Source: Synechococcus sp. CBW1002 (lineage in GTDB: Bacteria > Cyanobacteriota > Cyanobacteriia > PCC-6307 > Cyanobiaceae). Taken from it: a stretch of 64,000 nt of DNA. A model generated the notes under the pieces. That model was not told the DNA's origin, did not search any database, and saw only the letters and a list, made by a program, of their open reading frames with translations. A program made the position numbers and the translations under genes. This document shows, one piece after another, positions 11,769 to 22,928 of the stretch (position 1 is its first letter; each line of letters starts with the position of its first letter). The stretch covers positions 930,001 to 994,000 of the forward strand of contig NZ_CP060398.1 in assembly GCF_015840915.1 (NCBI RefSeq). The letters are read 5' to 3'.

Positions 11769-12062
11769 GGATGGGTGTTCAGTTGGTTGTCGGCTAGATG
11801 GCCATCCATCGATTCACCGGATCAGGCGTCGAATCTGTCGACAGCAATTCCGTGAGATCCCACTTTCAATCGATCCCCTTGTCTCCGCCTCGGCTGTCTT
11901 GCCGAAGAATCATCAGCATTAGGATTTTTCACATCATTCAATTTACCCTGCAATGGTTTTGCCTGCCTGAAGAGGACCCATCATTCGCCTGCCAGAACGA
12001 TGACCCTTCGGGTGAATACCCTTGGAGAGGCAATCGCCGGTCTGACGTCATGGTGCAGCCGA

Positions 12063-14628
<2,566 letters not shown>

Positions 14629-14716
14629 GCCTTCTGGGCTGAGGGTTCCAGTCTGCTGGGATCACCGCATGTGGTGGAACCGTCGATCAGCTCAGGGCAG
14701 GCGCGATACCCGTTGG

Positions 14717-14726
14717 GGCCGTTGCA
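14717..14726. repeat. Target-site duplication of the ISAs1-family element (left copy)
   Basis: CCGTTGCAGG lies immediately left of the IS and is repeated exactly at 15971-15980. An unmutated duplication indicates a fairly recent insertion. Confidence 0.9.
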
Positions 14727-15970
14727 GGCAAGGCTGATTCAAAGTGCGTCACAGTCGCTCTGGCGCCGGTGCTCCCCATGGGGTGAACTGAGCAGGCTTG
14801 CCCCTGCTTGGTGCCTGAAATCGCCTCTGCCGCAACCGATCTCGATCTGATCAACTACCTCAAGGCGATTCCGGACGCTCGCATGCGCCGGGGCGTGCGC
14901 TTTCCGGCTTGGTACCTCCTGCTGGTGGCGGTGCTGGGAATCCTCAGCCGCTGCCAGAGCTTGCGGGATCTGGAACGCTTTGCCCGCCGGCACCACGGTG
15001 CTCTCACCGAGGCGCTGGGCCAGGAGCTGCGGCGACCGCCATCGGATTCCTCCTTCCGCTACTTCTTCCTGCAGGTGGACGTGGCGGCCCTCTGCGCTGC
15101 GATCCGTGACTGGACAATCGCCCAGATCCCAGGTGGTGCAGCGGATCTCGACCAGTTGATCTGTGACGGCAAGACCCTGCGAGGCTCCATCGAGTCCACC
15201 GCCGGTGGCGGCTCGGCGTTCATTGCCCAGGTGACGCTTTACTCCGCCGCCCTGGGCGTGGCGATCAGCCAGGCCTGCTATGCCACCGGAGAAAACCACG
15301 AGCGAGCTGTGTTGCGCCAGCTTCTCGGTGAGCTTGATCTGGACGGCGTGCTCATCCAGGCGGATGCCCTGCATACGCAGAAGCCGTTTTTCGGCAGCTC
15401 CAGGAGCAGGGGGCCGACTTCCTCCTGACCGTCAAGGCCAACCAGAAGACGCTGCATCGCCAGATCCGGAGCCAGTTCCAAGGGAAGCGCAAGATCCCTT
15501 TCGTGGCAACGGATCACGAGATCAGCCACGGTCGGGAGATCACCTGGACCCTGCGGGCTAAAGAGGCCCCGGACCATATCCGTGAGGCCTGGGGCGGCAG
15601 CAGCTGGATCGTCGAGGTGGCGGCCACCGGCAGCCGCGAAGGCAAGCCCTTTCAGGCCACCCACCTGTTTCTTACCAGCCTGCGCACCACCCCAGTGGCC
15701 CTGCTGAAACTGGTGCGAGACCGCTGGAGCATTGAAGGCTGGCACTGGATTCGTGACACCCAGCTCCAGGAAGATGCTCACCGCTACCGCGGGAACGGCG
15801 CTGGGGCGATGGCCGCGCTGCGAACCCTGGCATTGAACCTGCTCAGGCTTGCGGGGTTTCCGTCGATCCGAGCTGGGATGCAGGCGGTGATGCACGACAT
15901 CACGGCGATGCTGAAGATGGCGCGGCGGCGGGCACTGCCCAACCCGTGCTGAAACTTTGAATCAGCCCTG
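14727..15970 (+). mobile_element. ISAs1-family insertion sequence
   Basis: A 1,244-bp element with 17-bp terminal inverted repeats: left CAAGGCTGATTCAAAGT (14727-14743), right CAGGGCTGATTCAAAGT read on the minus strand (15954-15970), one mismatch. It is flanked by an exact 10-bp direct repeat, CCGTTGCAGG, at 14717-14726 and 15971-15980. Terminal repeats, duplication length and transposase type fit the ISAs1 family. Its transposase is frameshifted, so it is probably immobile unless helped in trans. Confidence 0.92.
14808..15952 (+). pseudogene. ISAs1-family DDE transposase, one frameshift
   Basis: The first frame encodes the family N-terminus ('LKAIPDARMRRGVRFPAWYLLLVAVLGIL'), the first catalytic aspartate block ('LICDGKTLRGS') and the second ('LIQADALHTQKPFF'). 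It then runs into a stop at ~15428. The protein continues in the -1 frame from the TTTTT tract at 15387-15391: 'RQLQEQGADFLLTVKANQKTL' leads to the glutamate region ('IRDTQLQEDAHRYRGNGAGAMAALRTLALNLLR'). Loss of one T from a six-T run explains it. A programmed slip is less likely, because the tract is not a good slippery heptamer (its first base is G) and ISAs1 elements are not known to use one. Confidence 0.88.
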
Positions 15971-15980
15971 CCGTTGCAGG
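15971..15980. repeat. Target-site duplication of the ISAs1-family element (right copy)
   Basis: Exact second copy of CCGTTGCAGG directly after the right terminal repeat. Confidence 0.9.
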
Positions 15981-16223
15981 AGTGCTGCTGAGTGGCAGAT
16001 GCTTGTCCGCCGCGGTGTCAGTCGACAGATTGACGTCCCAGGCCTGGAGTAGTTCAGCGCGTAGCGTCCGCTCGAACTCGCCGGCTTCAGCCGGGTACTG
16101 GCTGCGATGCGCGATCAGGGTGGTACTCAATTCAGCCCAACGGCGGGGTGTCAAGATGTCAGGCAGAAGGGGTTGCCCAGCCCAAGGACTGCGAGGGAAC
16201 AAGGTCGCGAAAGATTCAAAACC

Positions 16224-17132
16224 TCAGCACCATCTTGATCGTTCAGCTGGAGCTGGCTTGGTCAGCCTGCCAAATCTACAAACCAGTTCATCGCCTACAG
16301 CAACAGCGGAAGCTTTTCGACCATGCATGACCCTTGTATTGTCAATCACAACCATTTCTTTAGGGGCCAGAGTCAAGATATGCATGCATCGCTGATGCGC
16401 CTTGATGATCTCCACCAATTCTCTATCAGCAAATGGCCCTCCCCCACCCCAGGAAATGCCATTGCTTGCATGGCAATAGATTTGGCCAGCATTATCGACA
16501 CCAGCCGGTAATGATGCAAGATGGGCGAGCATGCCATTGGCAAAAGCTTCACGGCCTGAAGACCAGGAGCGACGCAGCGGGGATTGACGCCAAAGAAGAC
16601 TCAGAATTTCCCCTTTCCATTGATAGGACAGTTGAGGGCAAGTGCTCAATAACATCTCAAGATCATCTCGATGATCAAGCCCGAATTCAGATTGCCACCG
16701 CTCCTTTCCCCACTCCATCTCGTAGACAACTCCCTCACGTCGCAGTCGCATCTCCAGGCTGCTCGGCAAATGCCAAAGCATGCTTTCTCCATCAACCAAT
16801 GTGAGTTGGCCACCAAGGTGGACTGGTATGGATCGGAGTGCAGCAAAGATACAGAGATCAGGCATGGGCAGAATTGGACGATATGCACGCTCAGAATGTC
16901 CAAGCACTTCCTTTTGCCCGCAGGGAGCATGATGCAGAGTGCCCCCTGGAAAGGGAGCCTGATAAACTTGCCTGCCGATACTGGGAAGCACCTCAAGGGA
17001 AAGCTGTTCCGAAAGTTTTCGAAGTCCAGTAATGCCCCCATGGGGAGCAGGCACCAATGCCCATCCGCGCTCTTGCAACGACTCCATCACAAAGCGAGTC
17101 AGTCTCTGACTATTAAAAACAGACGGATTCAC
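16224..17132 (-). CDS. TauD/SyrP-like Fe(II)/2-oxoglutarate-dependent oxygenase
   Basis: A 302-residue protein of the TauD/clavaminate-synthase superfamily, starting at GTG. The facial triad is visible as 'LGHSERAY' (His79, Glu81: the HxE form used by clavaminate synthase and SyrP-type enzymes rather than HxD) and 'VVIDNTRVMHGRKA' (His270, with Arg272 for 2-oxoglutarate). 'VHLGGQLTLVDG' between them is the typical core strand. Such enzymes hydroxylate, desaturate, halogenate or rearrange amino-acid-like substrates. It is the last gene of a four-gene AT-rich operon, three bases after the P450 stop, so it probably acts on the same product. Confidence 0.8.
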   Translation of the reverse strand: MNPSVFNSQRLTRFVMESLQERGWALVPAPHGGITGLRKLSEQLSLEVLPSIGRQVYQAPFPGGTLHHAPCGQKEVLGHSERAYRPILPMPDLCIFAALRSIPVHLGGQLTLVDGESMLWHLPSSLEMRLRREGVVYEMEWGKERWQSEFGLDHRDDLEMLLSTCPQLSYQWKGEILSLLWRQSPLRRSWSSGREAFANGMLAHLASLPAGVDNAGQIYCHASNGISWGGGGPFADRELVEIIKAHQRCMHILTLAPKEMVVIDNTRVMHGRKASAVAVGDELVCRFGRLTKPAPAERSRWC

Positions 17133-17135
17133 AGC

Positions 17136-18344
17136 TCACGCACCAACCAGCACAGGCAAGGACTGCAGAGATCGGATAAAGCTATTCCGGGACCAGACAA
17201 CTTCCCCTGAAATGCGAGCTCTAGGGAAGTGCTGGAGAAAAGCCTGCACAGCAACCTCGGCTTCCATGACAGCAAGATGTCTCCCAAGACAATGGTAGCT
17301 GCCGCGACCAAACGCAAGATGCGGATTAGGGAATCGATCAATCTGGAATGTGTCGGCATCAGTGAATATCTTTTCGTCTCGATTTGCGGAGCCAAGGATG
17401 ACCGAGACTTGATCACCGGATACGAAGCGATGCGCTCCGATGGCTACCTCATCGATAGCCATGCGGAAGGTCGAGCGCTGAAGGGGAGCTTCAAAACGCA
17501 GAGTCTCATCAACTGCTCCCTTGATAAGACCAGGGTTGGCATGGAGCAAGCCAAGTTGATCTGGATTGCTCAACAATAAGTTCAGACAACTACCAATTAA
17601 AGCAATTGTGGTTTCATGCCCAGCAAACATCAGCAGCATCAACATCGCAGCTGCCTCGTTGCCAGCAAGAAGATGAGCCTCTTGAGCATCTAGCAATGCC
17701 TCTAGCAAGGAATCCTCACGCGGTCGCCATGCGCCCTTGAGCCCCGCTTGAAACAATTGCTGAAGTTGGCGGAAAGCCAAAGCTTTGGCCGCGAGTGAAC
17801 TATCGTTGACGGCAAGATCATCAGAGGCGGCTGTAATCCTACGCGAAAGGTCTCGAAGGAGTGGTATTTCTTCCTGTGGCAGCCCAATGAGACGAGCAAT
17901 AACAGAGAGAGGCAGCAGCTCCGCATAAGCTGGAACAAGATCGATCACGGAATTGAGTTCCACAACCTCTAGCAGCTCAATGGAGCTACACCTCACAACT
18001 TCTGCATAGGAAGAAACGGGTTTCCCTCGGAAGAAGCCCTCGACCAAATGGCGCAATCGCTTGTGATCAGGATCATCCTGAAACAACATGCTGTCATCAA
18101 ATCCTGCCTCAGCTTCCTCACCCTTTGCATCTGCACTGCGTTTGCTGAAGTGAACAGTATCCGCAAGCACCGCCTGAGCTTGAGCATAAGTACTGAGCAG
18201 CCATTTCCCTTGAGCTCGATTAGCCTCACCAGGATGATGGGGGATAAAGAGCGGCTGGTCAAGCCTTCTCATCTCTGCATACACAGCATATGGGTCATTC
18301 ACCAAAGCACTCAATAGAGAGTGCGAAGACCAGGATCTCTGCAT
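17136..18344 (-). CDS. Cytochrome P450
   Basis: A soluble bacterial-type P450 of 402 residues when started at the ATG at 18344; a longer frame to 18575 would run through the preceding gene and adds nothing conserved. Hallmarks are the I-helix oxygen-binding motif 'FAGHETT' (about residues 240-246), the K-helix 'ETLR' (E280-R283) and the heme loop 'HLAFGRGSYHCLGRHLA' with the axial Cys352. All key residues are present. The redox partner is not encoded nearby; cellular ferredoxin would be expected. It lies between the hot-dog-like gene (26 bases away) and the iron oxygenase (3 bases away), implying a shared tailoring role. Confidence 0.93.
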   Translation of the reverse strand: MQRSWSSHSLLSALVNDPYAVYAEMRRLDQPLFIPHHPGEANRAQGKWLLSTYAQAQAVLADTVHFSKRSADAKGEEAEAGFDDSMLFQDDPDHKRLRHLVEGFFRGKPVSSYAEVVRCSSIELLEVVELNSVIDLVPAYAELLPLSVIARLIGLPQEEIPLLRDLSRRITAASDDLAVNDSSLAAKALAFRQLQQLFQAGLKGAWRPREDSLLEALLDAQEAHLLAGNEAAAMLMLLMFAGHETTIALIGSCLNLLLSNPDQLGLLHANPGLIKGAVDETLRFEAPLQRSTFRMAIDEVAIGAHRFVSGDQVSVILGSANRDEKIFTDADTFQIDRFPNPHLAFGRGSYHCLGRHLAVMEAEVAVQAFLQHFPRARISGEVVWSRNSFIRSLQSLPVLVGA

Positions 18345-18370
18345 GTTGCTTTCCAAGCCTAGATTGAATT

Positions 18371-18865
18371 CTAACAACGGAATCCTCCTCGCTGCTCCAA
18401 CAAGAAGAGACCGTCGCCAGAATCGCGAACCGTAAATCGTGCATGGATATAGGCCATGCCACCGATAACCCGAAACGACTTGCACTTCATGTCGACACGG
18501 ATGTTCTGCCGTGAGCGGATCGGCCTGCGTAGAGAGCATCTGCACTCGCGCATCCATGCTTCCTGGGCCTTGCAAGGCAATTCAAGTTTTTTGAACAACC
18601 AGAAAAGACTGAGCTCTGCGCAGAACTCCTGCGAACTGAACACTGAAAGATGAAAGCCTCCTGGATCTGTTGACGAGGAGAAAGGATTGAGAATATCCAC
18701 CATGGCTTGAAGGATCTCGCCATCAATGCTCACTTGCTGAATACACCATTGCTCCTTAGCTTTACCGCCATGCAGATAAGCCGACTGATACGGCTCCAAG
18801 TCATTCGGATAGAATTGCTTGGCTGCTGAGCTAGTTTCTATCATCTTCCTATTCTCGGCCACCAT
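18371..18865 (-). CDS. Probable hot-dog-fold protein (FcoT/dehydratase-like)
   Basis: 164 residues with no strong named match. The second half reads as a hot-dog fold: a long helix ('SQEFCAELSLFWLFKKLELP'), then 'RRPIRSRQNIRVDMKCKSFRVIGGMAYIHARFTVRDSGDGLFLLEQRGGF'. This has the 'F+.P......i..' strand order and the closing 'a.f.v.d..g' strand of acyl-thioesterases such as mycobacterial FcoT. A role on a thioester or carrier-bound acyl intermediate is inferred only. The start is either the ATG at 18865 (overlapping the upstream stop by 17 bases) or the ATG at 18844, four bases past that stop; both imply coupling to the ATP-grasp gene. Confidence 0.6.
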   Translation of the reverse strand: MVAENRKMIETSSAAKQFYPNDLEPYQSAYLHGGKAKEQWCIQQVSIDGEILQAMVDILNPFSSSTDPGGFHLSVFSSQEFCAELSLFWLFKKLELPCKAQEAWMRECRCSLRRPIRSRQNIRVDMKCKSFRVIGGMAYIHARFTVRDSGDGLFLLEQRGGFRC

Positions 18866-20699
18866 TTACAAAATATTCAAGCAGGGCTTCAAGTGTATCA
18901 GTGCGATGACAGGAATGGCACATCTGCTTCAGCGTTGACCACAGCTTCCCTTCCGGTTGGAGGGATTGGCTCTGCCCATTGCATAGATTGTCAGCACTCG
19001 TGCAAACAATGAGTTTGTCGAAGCGATCAATGGGCAACCCATCCACGGCCAAAGAGTCATGCCAAGGCGCCAAGATTAGATGTCGTAGATGCTGGCAGCC
19101 AAGCAGCATAGATGTTGCCAGAAACTGATCCTCAGGCGGCCCACTCAAGCACTCATCATCAAGGAAGACGCCATCCTGGCCCACCAAGCCAATACCACCA
19201 GAATCGCCCTGCCGGCGACGTCGGTCAAGGCTGTCCTTCAAAGGCAACACACTCTCAAATCCTAGCACAACATCAATGGGGATACGTCCATCCCCTCCGA
19301 GTAATTTATTTAGGAGTACATCGTGTCCAGTTGCTATTTGAGGCTGAGCATTCACCTCGCAGATGATGCCACCTGTCTGCAACCATGATTCACTGATATC
19401 AGGGAGCAGAAGATCTACACCCGCAAGGTCAAGATGTAAGGCCTCTGCTGCTCGAATTGCGAGGCGGAGATTATCGGGATGAGCACTGTCAAGAGCAGGA
19501 ACAATCTCACCTCCGCGGGAGATGTTTGCAGCCCCACGAAGATAAACAGTATCCCCATCAGTTGGGATGCTCGCCGGGGTGAGCCCCTGATAGGCCAACA
19601 TCCGCTTGGCCTCCAGATCAAGCTCAATCGGCATGCGTTGTCCACCCTGACTGCCAACGACTTTCGCAATCTCGAGATTCTTAAGACTTAAGAGCTCAAG
19701 AATGGTACTTTTACCATCACCCCTGACAAATCCAGGGCGACGCTCAACCACTCTGAATATTGAGCCTTGATGAACATGAACCCGATAGTCACGACTTGAA
19801 TAGTATCTTTCAACCAAGACTTGATGACTGCGCGCAAAAATCGCATTAGCGGCTTCTCTGACTTCTTCCTCACTGGATAACCTCACGTGGACTTCCAGGC
19901 CCCCATCAGCATTTCGGGGCTTGAGGACAACAGGCAAACCAAACTGACTCGCGAGTTGCCAGGCATGGTCCACTGATCTGGCCACTTCGCCCTCAACGAC
20001 TGGCAGGCCAGCGTCACGGAGAATATTTTTTGTAAAGAGCTTGTCTTTCGAGGCATTGCAGCCGATGGCGCTGTCAAATTGCGTTACAGAACTATCCATA
20101 AGAATTGAAGTGAAGCCCCATCCATATCTGTGCAATCTGCCGGTGATTCGTTTTGTCGGAATGTTCATCGCTTGAGCTGCCGCAAGCAAGCGCAAGGAGT
20201 TGACTCCTTGCGGGAGGCTCTCCTGCATATCTTTTTTGCATTTGAACAATCTTGCAGGGATTTGAGCTGTTTCCTGGCGATCCTCCTGGTTCAAAGATAA
20301 AATAGTGCATAATCGCAACAATTCCAAGGCTGGCCTCCACGTGTATTCACTTGCGGGAAGTATTAGCAAATAGGAATCGACACCTCGAAGCGCTCGGCCC
20401 CTTGGAATAGCCCTTGAGGGCAGGCCTATGTTCCGCTGGGTTGCGTCAGCTATTGCCAGGAATACTCTTCCGGCTGGATCGCAAGTTTCGACAGAAATAT
20501 TGCGAAGGCTATTTTCGTATTCAGAGCTCGTGATCTGAAGTGTGGACAGACACAGATCCTTTACTGTTGCCAGCCTGTTCATTCCTATCTTAAAGTACCT
20601 TGCCAGCTCCCACTTAATCCATAGAGAATAAGGCTCAATACCCGGTAGAAACCCGCGCTGAACGCGCAAGAGCTTGAGACAGTGTGCAGCTTTGACCAT
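18849..20699 (-). CDS. CphA-like ATP-grasp ligase with degenerate Mur-ligase tail
   Basis: 616 residues. The middle (about 200-455) is an ATP-grasp domain closest to that of cyanophycin synthetase: 'DSAIGCNASKDKLFTKNILRDAGLPVVEGEV' (cf. CphA 'Q(D)K..T..LL..AG(V/I)PVP'), 'GLPVVLKPRNADGGLEV', 'VLVERYYSSRDYRVHV', 'FVRGDGKSTI', and the metal site 'GGIICEVNAQPQ'. Residues ~500-575 ('GLVGQDGVFLDDECLSGP...GLPIDRFDKLIVCTSADN') align by eye with the start of CphA's Mur-ligase half. The P-loop 'GTNGKTT' and all later Mur sequence are missing, so only one peptide- or amide-forming active site remains. I use the ATG at 20699; a TTG at 20714 would add five residues. It heads the operon. Confidence 0.8.
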   Translation of the reverse strand: MVKAAHCLKLLRVQRGFLPGIEPYSLWIKWELARYFKIGMNRLATVKDLCLSTLQITSSEYENSLRNISVETCDPAGRVFLAIADATQRNIGLPSRAIPRGRALRGVDSYLLILPASEYTWRPALELLRLCTILSLNQEDRQETAQIPARLFKCKKDMQESLPQGVNSLRLLAAAQAMNIPTKRITGRLHRYGWGFTSILMDSSVTQFDSAIGCNASKDKLFTKNILRDAGLPVVEGEVARSVDHAWQLASQFGLPVVLKPRNADGGLEVHVRLSSEEEVREAANAIFARSHQVLVERYYSSRDYRVHVHQGSIFRVVERRPGFVRGDGKSTILELLSLKNLEIAKVVGSQGGQRMPIELDLEAKRMLAYQGLTPASIPTDGDTVYLRGAANISRGGEIVPALDSAHPDNLRLAIRAAEALHLDLAGVDLLLPDISESWLQTGGIICEVNAQPQIATGHDVLLNKLLGGDGRIPIDVVLGFESVLPLKDSLDRRRRQGDSGGIGLVGQDGVFLDDECLSGPPEDQFLATSMLLGCQHLRHLILAPWHDSLAVDGLPIDRFDKLIVCTSADNLCNGQSQSLQPEGKLWSTLKQMCHSCHRTDTLEALLEYFVNGGRE

Positions 20700-20786
20700 A
20701 AACTTCAATCGCAATCAAGCCTACACAAAAGCATCTCTTGCGAAGATATAAAGAGGCTAGCATGCAATATTGATGAATAATTTGCC

Positions 20787-20823
20787 CAGAACAAGCCCCG
20801 CATGTCTGGCAGGGCCTGCTCTG
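20787..20823 (-). terminator. Probable transcription terminator hairpin after tkt
   Basis: CAGAGCAGGCCC pairs with GGGCTTGTTCTG on the minus strand (12 bp including two G-U pairs, about 12-base loop). No clean T-run follows, so it may be a weak terminator or processing hairpin. It lies between tkt and the AT-rich operon. Confidence 0.5.
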
Positions 20824-20860
20824 GGACAGGGTGGCGTCTCAGTATGTGCTTCTCAACGGA

Positions 20861-22867
20861 TCAGCCCAGAGCCTTGGCCTTGGCCACCACGTTGTCCACG
20901 GTGAAACCGAACTTCTCCAGACACACAGGACCAGGAGCCGAGGCACCGAAGCGGTCGATCGAGACAGTGTCGCCATCGAGGCCCACGACTTTGTGCCAGC
21001 CGAAGGAGCTGGAGGCTTCCACAACCAGACGCTTGCGCACGGCCGCCGGCAGCACGCTGTCGCGATAGGCGGCGTCCTGCTCCTCAAACAGTTCCACGCA
21101 GGGCATCGACACAACGCGCACGTTCTTGCCGTCGGCGCGCAGCTGGGCAGCGGCCTTGGTGCAGAGCTCAAGCTCGGTGCCGGAGCCGATCAGGATCAGC
21201 TCGGGGGTGCCGTTGCTGTCTTCCAGGATGTATCCACCCCTAGCCACAGCGGCGGCGCTGGAGTTGGCCTGGTTGGCCATGGCCTGCCGGCTGAGGGCCA
21301 GCACGGTGGGGCGCTTGCGGTTGGTCACCGCCACCTGATAAGCGCCGCTGGTTTCATTGCCATCACCAGGGCGGATCACCAGCAGGTTGGGGATCGAGCG
21401 CAGGCTGGCCAGGGTCTCCACGGGCTGATGGGTGGGGCCGTCTTCGCCGAGGCCGATCGAATCGTGGGTCAGCACGTAGATCACACCCAGTTCACTGAGG
21501 GCCGAAAGGCGCATGGCGCCCACCATGTACCCCGCAAACACCAGGAAGGTGCCGCCATAGGGGATCAGGCCACTGCCGTGATAGGCGATGCCATTGAGGA
21601 TCGCAGCCATGGCGTGCTCGCGCACACCGAAGTGGAGGTAGCGATTAGCTTCGCCGCCCTTCTGAAAGCTGGCCTCACCCTTGATGTCGGTGAGGTTGGA
21701 GTGGGTCAGGTCGGCGGAACCGCCGATCAGCTCGGGCAGGGCAGGGCCGATGGCGTTGAGGCAGTTGTAGGAGTGCTGCCGGGTGGCCAGACCCTTGTCC
21801 GTCGCGGCGTAGGCGGGCAGCTTGGCGTCCCAGCCCTGGGGCAGTTCACCGCGCAGCATCCGCTCGAACTCGGCGGCTTCAGCCGGGTACTGGCTGCGAT
21901 AGGCGCTCAGGTTGGCGGTCCACTTGGCTTCGGCGGCTTCACCGCGGCTGATCGCCTGGCGCCAGTGGTCGTAGGCCTCCTGAGGCACTTCGAAAGCGCC
22001 GTAGCTCCAGTCAAGAGCCTTGCGGGTCAGCTCGGCCTCGTCGGCGCCGAGGGCTGCGCCGTGAACCCCGGCGGTGTTGGCCTTGTTGGGAGAGCCGTAG
22101 CCGATCGTGGTGGTCACCTTGATCATCGACGGCTTGTCGGTGACCGCCTTGGCCTCTTCGATGGCCCTGGCGATGGCGGCCACATCCGTGTTGCCGTCGG
22201 GCACATGAATCACATGCCAGCCATAGGCTTCATAGCGCTTCAGCACATCCTCGGTGAACGACACCGCAGTGTTGCCATCGATGGTGATGTGATTGTCGTC
22301 GTAGAGAGCAATCAGCTTGCCCAGGCCCAGGTGGCCGGCCAGGGAGGCGGCTTCGCTGCTGACGCCCTCCTGATGGCAGCCATCACCCATGATCACGTAG
22401 GTGGTGTGATCAACGAGCGTGCAGCCGGGCTTGTTGAACTTGGCGGCCATGTGAGCTTCGGCGATCGCCAGGCCCACCGCATTGGAAATGCCCTGACCCA
22501 GGGGTCCGGTGGTGACTTCAACCCCGGGGGTCTCGAAGGTTTCAGGGTGGCCCGGAGTCTTGGAGCCCCATTGGCGAAACTGCTTGATGTCGTCGAGGCT
22601 CACTGAGTCGTAGCCGGTGAGGTGCAGCAGCGCGTACAGCAGCATGCAGCCGTGGCCGGCCGACAGCACGAAGCGATCCCGGTTGAACCATTTCGGATTC
22701 CGGGGGTTGTGCTTCAGCACCTTGTCCCACAGGGCGAAGGCCATCGGCGCGCAGCCCATGGGCAGGCCGGGGTGGCCCGAGTTGGACTTGTTGATCGCGT
22801 CGACCGCAAGGAAGCGGATGCTGTTGATGCAGAGACTTTCGACCGACGTGGGGGTGGCGACGACCAT
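20861..22867 (-). CDS. tkt: Transketolase
   Basis: A thiamine-diphosphate enzyme of the Calvin-Benson and pentose-phosphate cycles that moves two-carbon units between sugar phosphates. 668 residues, typical length. The start ATG at 22867 gives the conserved '[30 protein letters not shown]'. The ThDP/metal motif is '[40 protein letters not shown]', and '[18 protein letters not shown]' holds the catalytic glutamate. '[19 protein letters not shown]' closes the active site. It is 61 bases from fabF and on the same strand. A mid-gene fragment of a second copy lies at 14676-16126. Confidence 0.98.
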   Translation of the reverse strand: MVVATPTSVESLCINSIRFLAVDAINKSNSGHPGLPMGCAPMAFALWDKVLKHNPRNPKWFNRDRFVLSAGHGCMLLYALLHLTGYDSVSLDDIKQFRQWGSKTPGHPETFETPGVEVTTGPLGQGISNAVGLAIAEAHMAAKFNKPGCTLVDHTTYVIMGDGCHQEGVSSEAASLAGHLGLGKLIALYDDNHITIDGNTAVSFTEDVLKRYEAYGWHVIHVPDGNTDVAAIARAIEEAKAVTDKPSMIKVTTTIGYGSPNKANTAGVHGAALGADEAELTRKALDWSYGAFEVPQEAYDHWRQAISRGEAAEAKWTANLSAYRSQYPAEAAEFERMLRGELPQGWDAKLPAYAATDKGLATRQHSYNCLNAIGPALPELIGGSADLTHSNLTDIKGEASFQKGGEANRYLHFGVREHAMAAILNGIAYHGSGLIPYGGTFLVFAGYMVGAMRLSALSELGVIYVLTHDSIGLGEDGPTHQPVETLASLRSIPNLLVIRPGDGNETSGAYQVAVTNRKRPTVLALSRQAMANQANSSAAAVARGGYILEDSNGTPELILIGSGTELELCTKAAAQLRADGKNVRVVSMPCVELFEEQDAAYRDSVLPAAVRKRLVVEASSSFGWHKVVGLDGDTVSIDRFGASAPGPVCLEKFGFTVDNVVAKAKALG

Positions 22868-22928
22868 GGGTGGCAGCAAAGGGGTAAGGGGTAGAGGAGT
22901 CCGTGGGCCGGGCCCGGGAGAGCCGGGA

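Larger units (their letters stand above)
14676..16126 (-). pseudogene. Transketolase gene remnant split by ISAs1-family element
   Basis: Bases ~16126-15981 (minus strand) translate to '[28 protein letters not shown]'. This parallels residues ~323-350 of the intact transketolase at 20861-22867 ('[28 protein letters not shown]'). A 40-base stretch (about 16061-16100) differs from the intact gene at about one position. The alignment resumes on the other side of the insertion, at 14726-14676, with 'PALPELI(G/D)GS' sequence, but with small indels. Deleting the IS and one copy of its target duplication joins the two halves at the homologue of tkt codons 366-372. Only about 70 codons from the middle of the gene remain, so this is a non-functional fragment. 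Confidence 0.8.

Noticed and set aside
15387-15391. Programmed -1 frameshift in the ISAs1 transposase
   Set aside because: The tract does not form a proper slippery heptamer (G precedes the T-run), and this IS family is not known to use recoding; a one-base deletion is simpler.
15900-16202. Independent 100-residue gene on the minus strand next to the IS
   Set aside because: Its centre matches transketolase and its end runs through the IS terminus, so it is part of the tkt remnant.
18345-18575. N-terminal extension of the P450 to 18575
   Set aside because: It would overlap the preceding gene in another frame and adds 77 residues that bacterial P450s lack.
18849-20699. Calling the ATP-grasp gene cyanophycin synthetase (cphA)
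   Set aside because: The Mur-ligase P-loop and most of that domain are missing and the protein is much shorter than CphA, so it cannot perform both ligation steps.
20831-22606. Long open frame antisense to transketolase
   Set aside because: Shadow frame; histidine/glycine-rich with no family resemblance.
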